Source of the DNA: Tubulanus polymorphus
Lineage: Eukaryota; Nemertea; Palaeonemertea; Tubulaniformes; Tubulanidae
Direction: 5' to 3'
DNA: 64,000 bases
Assembly (NCBI RefSeq): GCF_964204645.1
Contig: NC_134035.1
Location: 13,435,951-13,499,950, forward strand
Shown: piece by piece, positions 58,401-64,000 of the stretch
How the letters are laid out: each line of letters begins with the position of its first letter
Numbering within the stretch: position 1 is the first letter of the stretch
Notes under the pieces: generated by a model
What the model was told of the DNA's origin: nothing
The model's database searches: none
What the model saw: only the letters and a program-made list of their open reading frames with translations
Made by a program: the position numbers and the translations under genes

Positions 58401-60959
58401 TTTATGCCAAAATCTATAAAATTTGGGCCGTGAGCACACTCTCGTATATCGTGAACCATTTAGTCGACTTTATTTGGTTTCCCAGTCGAAAAGATTCGTA
58501 TCAGATTGTTAATTTAAGAACTGACCAGCATTTTTGGGTGACTCATCAGCATAGTTATAGATAGATAAAATAGATGGATTTGATTTGATTTCGTCACGCT
58601 ACTGGTTTTAAGCTTTTAGTAATGACGTGACGTTTTATAGAATATGTTATTTTCACATCTGGGTCATATCAAAATGGACGAAAAAAATGTTACTCGCTAA
58701 AAATGAACTTCTGACGATAAATTCTATGGTGTTCGATACTTTAAAAACGAACGAAAAATCCTAATCATCAGTGACTTCCTATTAATCGTAGAGAACTGAA
58801 ATCTTTTTATCGAAATCTACGCGCGTCTTGTCATTCAAATACACAATGAATAAGGCCTGTTTGATAGCTTGGTTTACGGGAACCGCCACCCGAAATTTGA
58901 AGAAAAGTCAAATAAAAAAAATGTTTTTTAAATTTTCATTCCCGTCCCGTGGAACAAATTCAGTGAAAAAAACGAGCAAAAAAAGTTTTTCACCTCCACC
59001 GAATGAGAATCCCGGCTTGAATGATGAAAAAATTGAAAATGCAAGGTTTCTTATATCGCAGTGTGCAGAATTCGAACTTTCCAAGAATCATTTGTTTTGG
59101 ACATATGTATATTGCCCTGTCGACAGTTCCCTCTTCCTTCAAAAAGTGATTTTATCTCACTGAGGAAATTTCTTTTTTATTTTTAATTTCCTCCTCCGAA
59201 ATGATATTTTAATAGGTCTACCCCGTAAACCGAACTATTAAAAAAGGCCTAAGAAACACTGATTAATCATACCGCAGTTTCTCAGATATTCCTGTAGTTC
59301 TTTCACTTCTAATTTCGTGTAGACTTCAAACACGTTGTTTGTGTGCATCATCACCTTAAAAACAAATAGAATAACGCATTATTTTATCAACTTTGAGAAG
59401 TCGACGCGAGGACCGCCAGCACAGAACGACTAGGGTCGTGTGCTCAATGGACTACTATAAGAGAGCCATATTGAATATTGCATCAACACAACATTTCACC
59501 TCACGTTACAACGAGCTATTCTTCAAAGCAATAATTGAGTTGAAACATGGAGATAAATTTCGTAAGTTATCTTTCGAATGTGCTTGGGTTTTGTCTTAGA
59601 CAGGAGATAGACTGGCAACTGAACTCAGTTACAATAACAATAATTGAGTTGAAAAATTTTTGAGAAATATAAATTTGCTTAAGACCCGAAAGGGTTATTC
59701 CGCAACAACTTATGAACTGAACTGAACTGAAACTTAGAGATCAATTTTGTAAGCTTTCTTTCGATTGTGGTTTTTTTTTGCAAATTTGTGTGAGACTTTT
59801 TTCTTATCTATCGACTGTTGACGCGGATTAGAATTAGTAGTTTTATATTTAACTAACTATTTCACCCAAAATCTGAATTAAAAAAATTCATTAATTGTTA
59901 TTATCTTTGTTCTGACGTTTCGCGAGGATTACTTCTACCCATCTTCAGAGATTTATTTGAAAATGAGATATAATAGTAAAGCAAAAAAATCAATAATCCT
60001 CCCGAAACGTCAGAACAAAAATAATAACAATTTTTCTAAAAATTACAACTATAACCCAGACTGAAAATAGTCTCAACTATCTACAATCACATGTTTGATA
60101 TTCTATCGTGATGAGATTTTTTGGTACACATAACTATATCGAGGCTCAGTGTGTATTGCATGGTACTTACAGACTCCCAGGTAAACGAAACTAACGGTCG
60201 ACTCAGTTCAAATATATCGTCTATATTATGACCGATTACTTGAGGCATAACGGCTTTTAATCCGTCTCCGATAGAACGAATCGTTAATCCTCGATTGAAT
60301 ACGATATTGAAGGGAAATACTTCGAAGAATACGTCTGAAGGAACCGGTAACGAGTCGTTTAGCTGATCCGCTTGTATTTGAACTAAAGATCTGTAGGCGA
60401 AATTATTAAAATTCAACCTAATTATGACGTTGATCATCGATTCGTTCTCGAACTCAGACACGATGTCCATGTCGACGTCGACTTTATAGAACGAGCGGGC
60501 CACTTCTTTTATTTGTCCTTTGACGTAGTGGATGAAATTACGTCGTCGCGATCGATAGTGCAGCGTCAGTCCGGTCTTCGATTCGTTGACGCAAAAGAAA
60601 CTGGGCGGTTTCAATTTCGGATAACTGAATCTCAGATACTCGTGTAGATTGTCCAATCCGTTTAGAAAATCTCTCAAATGTCGACCTAAAACGTTTAATA
60701 CTCCGTCGTATCCGAACTGACTGACGAACGACACGAAATAGACGCCGATATCTTCCATAATCTCGTCGACGTCGAATCCGGTTATTTCGGAGGCGGCCTC
60801 GGCGATCGCCGGAATATACGATTCCGAGTAGACTTTGTGAGTGTTGAAAGTCGTTACGGGAATCCCGGATAGTTGCAGAACCTGGTCCCAGATTTCGTCG
60901 CCGTATTTCAGCTTGACGTAGTAGTAGATACCCTCGAGAAGTAGACCGTACATCGTCAC
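49433..60959 (-). CDS. Gyc88E: Atypical soluble guanylate cyclase (Gyc-88E / beta-3 type)
   Basis: Nine coding exons (minus): 60959-60171, 59354-59273, 54885-54765, 53882-53745, 53312-53036, 52196-52050, 51552-51396, 50978-50779 and 50362-49433; 946 residues, phases consistent. The exon 4 acceptor (TATAAG|C) is the least certain. The HNOB heme domain (1 to about 175) has the proximal His106 in LDNLHEYL and Y135-x-S137-x-R139. A HNOBA/PAS region (about 200-420) and a coiled segment ending DQLLYQMIP come next. The catalytic domain (about 470-640) has FSDVVGFT (Asp480), VETIGDAYM (Glu520, Asp524), YCLFGD (Cys590) and NTASR (Asn597, Arg601). Both metal Asp, both guanine-selecting residues and the transition-state residues are thus present, so it could act as a homodimer making cGMP. 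The 309-residue last exon adds a Ser/Thr/Asp-rich tail typical in length for Gyc-88E. Family members sense O2/NO. A 5' non-coding exon is implied by the acceptor at 60990. Intron 2 hosts GPCR copy 2 and a GPCR fragment. Confidence 0.95.
51682..51713 (-). repeat. Solo hammerhead-like core fragment
   Basis: On the minus strand, CTGATAGG then, after a 'ggtcgaagc' segment, GAAACGTC. It looks like a decayed copy of the foldback-element core without an inverted partner. Lies in cyclase intron 6. Confidence 0.4.
51858..51986. mobile_element. MITE family D copy, cyclase intron 6
   Basis: 129 bp. Left end GGCCCGGTTTCACGAACGGG, right end the near-perfect complement (CCCGTTCGGGAAACCGGGCC). The interior is a symmetric AT-rich 'taattcgaat' repeat. 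No ORF. Confidence 0.9.
52406..52618 (+). mobile_element. Foldback element FB3, cyclase intron 5
   Basis: Long near-perfect arms ('gatgaggagagaatcccaca...' and its complement), with 'gtagtttatttcaacg' mirrored inside. Then 'cacggatattgtg' (52606-52618) after the right arm. Core at 52496-52529: CTGAAGA, one extra T, a perfect 6-bp stem GACTAT/ATAGTC, then GAAACGTT. Confidence 0.82.
52655..53030. repeat. 20-bp minisatellite beside the exon 5 donor
   Basis: About 18 copies of 'tggtggatattggtagatac'-type units, some expanded by 3 bp. The array starts within about 6 bp of the exon 5 splice donor (exon ends 53036, minus strand). Minus-strand frames give YQYPPVST repeats; not coding. Confidence 0.9.
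53635..53709 (-). pseudogene. tRNA-like sequence or SINE head
   Basis: On the minus strand, A box 'tggtcgagtgg' and B box 'gggttcgaatcc' about 45 bp apart, followed by A7. The acceptor ends do not pair. Not a functional tRNA; probably a tRNA-derived SINE fragment. In cyclase intron 4. Confidence 0.5.
54112..54222. mobile_element. MITE family B copy, cyclase intron 3
   Basis: About 111 bp. Ends GGACCCAGTTCCACAGTT and AACTGTGGAATTGGATCC, with the interior 'attgaaaatgaactga' shared with the copy at 16.7 kb. Confidence 0.85.
55081..55269 (-). pseudogene. Truncated GPCR copy 3 in cyclase intron 2
   Basis: Only the first 62 codons of the GPCR remain (N-terminus plus TM1, ending NIITLL), followed by unrelated sequence with an immediate stop. 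The N-terminus has its own variant ([11 protein letters not shown]), unlike copies 1 and 2. The upstream flank is retained. No further membrane segments, so it is non-functional as a receptor. Confidence 0.88.
55270..55855. repeat. Duplicated GPCR upstream block
   Basis: 55270-55449 matches 58136-58315. 55455-55850 (starting 'gatttgatttgatttcgtca') matches 58574-58960. Relative to the copy-2 unit about 258 bp is missing between the two blocks. This shows that the truncated copy came from a tandem segmental duplication. Confidence 0.85.
55856..56349. other. Cyclase intron 2, nothing assigned
   Basis: AT-rich. Two loosely repeated segments ('cttatccaaatgataactta' and 'cttatccaaataatgattta', about 70 bp apart). 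No gene. Confidence 0.5.
56350..56985. repeat. 68-bp tandem array with tRNA-type B boxes
   Basis: CGGGTTCGAACC recurs at 56403, 56471, 56539, 56607, 56675 and 56743, an exact 68-bp period. A mutated unit follows at 56811 and two irregular ones at about 56878 and 56958. The consensus B box of RNA polymerase III genes is GGTTCGAANCC; no A box lies at the usual distance. The array ends 35 bp past the stop of GPCR copy 2, whereas copy 1 has one unit in the same place. Confidence 0.93.
57020..58135 (-). CDS. Rhodopsin-family GPCR, FMRFamide-receptor-like (copy 2), nested gene
   Basis: Intronless, 371 residues, same length and landmarks as copy 1: NVT sequon, Cys22, ERL at 145-147, Cys195 and DSCMNFIVY at 333-341. 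It sits inside intron 2 of the guanylate cyclase on the same strand, so it is a nested gene that must use its own promoter (the 58136-58385 flank is shared with copy 1). Hand alignment gives about 42 substitutions from copy 1. About two thirds fall in the N-terminus, ECL1 and ECL2, while TM1, TM2, most of TM6-7 and the C-tail are nearly unchanged. Open and intact, so probably functional. Confidence 0.9.
   Translation of the reverse strand: MMSSSNVTTVLLPTVRTFSGHCDYVRSSFAIRWDYQFSVYMYIFFYGPVTILGIILNIITLLVLKKMNNEAYYLIKVLAIFDICYSTTVFVMYPLRAMHLYIHIGDVILRLDDWFYGWEFIITALAPYYAFQLIRNWCVILVSLERLVIIVFPLKSRLFWTRKVVDSIIGVLCLFSFCFCFAIFLPDRTYIPVPCIHNPPTLIQSYVIVYPASVNEWKRRSQGWIFTTISIMAPMVSLGVINISLIVVLIVVKVSSVGKTRSKSRATNTLELRVLRMSFALVAVYIACESVLFLEKLQYFGFTGIVWVYYGNLTGVETLMIRRKIGIGMTVVDSCMNFIVYCLSNNKFRIAVKQLQCNKPACRGPTLKSAE
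58136..58960. repeat. Upstream flank of GPCR copy 2, duplicated block
   Basis: 58136-58385 is near-identical to the flank of copy 1 (47276-47520). 58574-58960 is the second half of the block found at 55455-55850. A 111-codon plus-strand open frame (58828-59163) crosses the end of the duplication and is frameshifted in the other copy, so it is not a gene. Confidence 0.75.
59880..60036 (-). mobile_element. Foldback element FB5, cyclase intron 1
   Basis: Arms 'ttgttattatctttgttctg' and its near-complement. On the minus strand the core at 59914-59948 reads CTGAAGA, then a partial stem, then GAAACGTC, with a 3-bp TCT/AGA helix flanking the core as stem I of a hammerhead would. The best conserved GAAACGTC in the window. 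Confidence 0.7.
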
Positions 60960-61662
60960 GTGTTACCTGCGGTCGACTGCTACAACACCTGAAAACAGAC
61001 AAACACAATCTCCACAAACATGGAAATAGTAATATATAGAATGCGAACAGATAATTTGAATTTACCGGGTTTTTTTCTCTAGATAAAAACACATCTTTTC
61101 TAGGATGAAAAATTATACGTAAGGATCTAAAGGATTAACTCAACAGTTTACTTAGATTTCTTAAAACGAATCTTCCAGATTGGGGAAATTACGTAGTCGT
61201 AAAAAAGGATCCCCATCCCAGACGAATAAAGCAATTCGACTAAAGCTATTGAATCTATTGAATACACGTTATTACAATAGACGCTATGCAGTTGAATAAG
61301 TTGAATATAATGAGCAATGAATGGGGAACCCGCCGCTGCCGCTGCCGCTGCCGCTGCCGCTGCTCAACGAATAAGACAAGTTGATAATTAGTAGGATTTA
61401 GAAACGCTTTAACACCTGTAAACAATTAGTAAAACTGCAGCGAGTTAAAGGTTTCAATCAGCTACTGAACCATGTCAACTAAGCTAATCGCATTCCTTTT
61501 TATATGTGTTTTATTTTCTATATTATCACTATAATATCACTTTTTATGCATTTTTGATAATATCTATTTCTTGTGTGGCTTTGGGTCACACCTGACTGAT
61601 CACCAGTATGGCCACTGGTCACTACACTGACCAGACAAACTTCCAAACAAGTTCAGTCACCA

Positions 61663-61735
61663 CTGGCCTATGGTCTAGTGGTTAGTATGTCCGGCTAGCG
61701 TGCTCCAGGTCGTGGGTTCGAGTCTAGCTAGGGTT
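61663..61735 (+). repeat. tRNA-derived SINE head
   Basis: A box 'tggtctagtgg' and B box 'gggttcgagtc' about 40 bp apart, running directly into the TTAGGG-containing minisatellite. The acceptor stem does not fold. Confidence 0.55.
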
Positions 61736-61809
61736 AGGGTTGCGGCCGAGCTAGGGTTAGGGTTGCGACCGAGCTAGGGTTAGGGTTGCGACCGAGCTAG
61801 GGTTAGGTG
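61727..61809 (+). repeat. 23-bp minisatellite containing TTAGGG
   Basis: Unit 'ctagggttagggttgcgacc' plus 'gag', 23-bp period (61751 to 61774), about 3.5 copies. Each has two GGGTTAGGG-type telomere-like blocks interrupted by 'ttgcgaccgagc'. Confidence 0.85.
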
Positions 61810-62134
61810 TCATGGTTCTACGGTCCTAAGACATTTTTTCTCTTAACTGCAATTTCATTCTTTTTTGTTTTTAAGGATTTTATAGGCCCTTATCCTTCAC
61901 CCCTTAGCCTGTGCGCTAGACATCTCAGCCTGGAACCTGTCAACCCACCTGCACTGGACAACCTCCTAAGCCTGGATTATATACCACTGCACTGATTCTG
62001 TAGAAGATTTCAAATTTTTGATCGTCCAGGTTCGACGCGTGTTCACTGTGCCATGGTTGGAGGAGGGAGTGGTGCTGTGTGGTGCTGTGGTGTGGTGCAA
62101 CGTTATGGCAAAGTTAGCACTTTTGTTTGCAGAT

Positions 62135-62450
62135 GAAGTGCGGGAGGAGAGGCGAGGTGAATAGACATCTCATCCTCAACACCAATCACAGAGACTGAGG
62201 ATGAACTCGAACTGCGAGAGGAGAGTCAGGGTGAATAGACACCTCACCGAATAGATACATCTGTTTGCGAGAGGAGAGTCAGGGTGAATAGATACCTCAT
62301 CCTCGACACTACAGGGACTGAAGATGAACCAGCGGCGGCTGCGAGCGGAGAGTCAGGGTGAATAGATACCTCATCCTCGACACTTCAGGGACTGAAGATG
62401 AACCAGCGGCGGCTGCGAGCGGAGAGTCAAGGTGAATAGATATTGAATGA
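62135..62450. repeat. About 75-bp tandem repeat
   Basis: Four degenerate copies of 'gcgagaggagagtcagggtg', 'aatagatacctcatcctcga' and 'gggactgaagatgaaccagc'. The last two copies are almost identical. Confidence 0.85.
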
Positions 62451-63517
62451 CACGTGACGACGTGGTACATCACACGCGTTGTGTCAATGTGTATTAATTA
62501 GCCGCAGTGATTAACGAGGAGAGCGGGATTTCGGTTTGTGAAGACGAGAAGGAAAGATTACAAGTTTATTCATCTTTACCACAATAATCCTAACCAAACC
62601 ACCAGCGAGCGAGCGAGCGCCCTTTTCATCTAACAGCTCGTTACTATGGCAACTGCTTCTGTTTATGTCACAAGATGCAACCTGGTTGCTGTAGTCGGTG
62701 GTGGTGATTTTTCGTCGTTTCACCGGGCGACTTTTATTCGAACCTTTCACCTTTAGCCGGTGCTGCATCATCTTCTATTTAGAGCCGGTGTGTTTATTCA
62801 TATCCTCCCTCCAGGCGGCGCGCGCGCATCTTCTTAAATTATCAGTTGAATCATGAACTCGAGAAATAATTTTACGTATAGCGGTTATTTAAACTGTCAA
62901 CGTTCAATTTCAAATCCAAAAATTTCTAGCTCAATTTCCACTTTTTCGACAGTAATTTGAATCTTTCCTCTTCGGGCGAATTGTGGATGTAATTTTGTGT
63001 TCGGTAAATTATGCAATTAAGCAGCAATTAAAGACGGAGATGAATACCATACACGTCACGTGACAAGTCTAATTAACGTTAAATTGAGACGTCATCAAAG
63101 AACAATTTCACTCCATAATTGCTCTGAATTTCACGCGCAAAGTGTCGCAGTTATTCTGGTTGCGCTAACATTTAAATAGCACCCAGTAATATACGTGATA
63201 AAAACCCACTACGTTCACATTTAGACGTTCATTATTCAAAAATTGAAAAAAAATGAAAAAAAAAAAACAGAGGATACGACACGTTATGAACTCAGAGATA
63301 ATCGTCAGGTGTTAGGATTTTACTATAAAAACTCGGGAGAACAAGCGCCATTTATATATAGAATGTTAAGATAGACGTTGCTAGAAAATGAATCAGACAA
63401 AAATAGAATCTATCCGATACGGGACCCCTTTAATCCTTCAGAATCAGTAATTGAAATCCTTTTAGTGACATAGGAGGATATGTGAAAAACTTGATTTGAC
63501 CGGTAAACACCTAGCAG

Positions 63518-63704
63518 GGAGCCGGTTCCATAATCGAGACTTAAGTCCCAAAGTGGTCTTAAATCGTAAGACTGGTCTAAAGCTGTTAGATTAGCTATAG
63601 AACTAAGTTGGTCTTAGAACGGTCTTAGGTTGTTAGATTGGCTATAGAACTCAGATGGTCTTAGACTGGTCTTAAGTCTAAGCCATGACTATGCAACCGG
63701 TCCC
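63518..63704. mobile_element. MITE family A copy with internal duplication
   Basis: Ends 'gagccggttccataatcgag' and 'gactatgcaaccggtccc'. It is about 45 bp longer than other copies because the 'gttagattggctatagaact' interior unit is present twice. That is the same 47-bp interior that forms the satellite at 13.5-14.4 kb. Confidence 0.88.
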
Positions 63705-63705
63705 T

Positions 63706-63845
63706 GGGGCTGGTTCCTCAGTTGAGACTTAAGTTCAAAAATGGTCTTAGATTTTAAGATTGGTCTTAAGCAGTTAGATTGGTTATAGGACAAAGACAGT
63801 CTTAAATTGGTCTTAAGTCTAAGCCATGACTATGGAACCGGCCCC
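63706..63845. mobile_element. MITE family A copy, tandem neighbour
   Basis: 140 bp. Left GGGGCTGGTTCCTCAGTTGA, right 'gactatggaaccggcccc'. Directly abuts the preceding copy in the same orientation. Confidence 0.88.
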
Positions 63846-64000
63846 TGGAGTTCACAACATTCTGCTATATAATTGGCTGCAAACACGATACGATCTATCG
63901 CCTTTATTTTCAGGATCTAGTTTCTCAGCCAGTTGAATTTTGAAAAAAGCAATTCCATAATCTTATGCATTTTCTGAATTTTCAAGACCGCTATAATTGG

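Larger units (their letters stand above)
60960..64000. other. Upstream of the cyclase; repeats, no other gene
   Basis: The cyclase 5' exon or promoter should lie here but no TATA is clear. A (gccgct)n tract lies at about 61333-61362. The 86-codon minus frame at 62511-62771 has no family resemblance and no splice support. Region 62800-63515 shows nothing. Confidence 0.45.

Noticed and set aside
58828-59163. 111-codon plus-strand frame
   Set aside because: Crosses the edge of a duplicated block; the sister copy at about 55.7 kb is frameshifted and the codon content is A-run rich.
60538-61092. 184-codon Arg-rich minus-strand frame
   Set aside because: Out-of-frame shadow of the guanylate cyclase heme-domain exon (60171-60959).
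62511-62771. 86-codon minus-strand frame with a Lys/Arg-rich N-terminus
   Set aside because: No recognisable domain, no donor in phase and no promoter signal; insufficient to call a first exon.

Overview
This is a eukaryotic, intron-rich, AT-leaning nuclear window. Exons are short, use canonical GT/AG junctions and are separated by introns packed with small non-autonomous transposons and minisatellites. Gene content points to an invertebrate bilaterian, most likely a protostome such as a lophotrochozoan: a 946-residue atypical soluble guanylate cyclase of the Gyc-88E/beta-3 type, FMRFamide-receptor-like intronless GPCRs, an ATGL/PNPLA2-type lipase and a LITAF-domain protein. The species cannot be named from the sequence. 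All gene models were built by hand from reading frames and splice junctions; no search was run.

Layout. 1-9 kb: no recognised gene, but a foldback element, MITEs and minisatellites. 9-14.7 kb (+): a CRE/TATA promoter and a three-exon atypical bHLH gene whose second intron holds a 47-bp satellite. 14.7-24 kb: mostly empty of protein genes, with one intact tRNA-Ser(CGA). 24.1-27.2 kb (-): LITAF-domain gene, divergent across a short CRE-containing promoter from 28.0-36.5 kb (+): a nine-exon patatin-like lipase with catalytic Ser47 and Asp166. 39.1-42.1 kb (+): a five-exon single-CUB, single-pass membrane protein, convergent with the 3' end of a small membrane-protein gene (43.3-43.8 kb, -). 46.2-47.3 kb (-): intronless GPCR copy 1. 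49.4-61.0 kb (-): a nine-exon soluble guanylate cyclase. Its 4.4-kb second intron contains GPCR copy 2 (57.0-58.1 kb, -) and a truncated third GPCR copy. 61-64 kb: repeats, a TTAGGG-containing minisatellite and two MITEs.

The genes do not form one pathway. The clearest physical association is the GPCR family embedded in and next to a cGMP-producing cyclase. The strongest structural theme is the repeat biology. Several small TIR-transposon families share a GGCC-GGTTC-like end. At three or more loci, pieces of these transposons have been amplified into tandem arrays. A separate group of foldback elements carries a recurring core resembling a hammerhead ribozyme.
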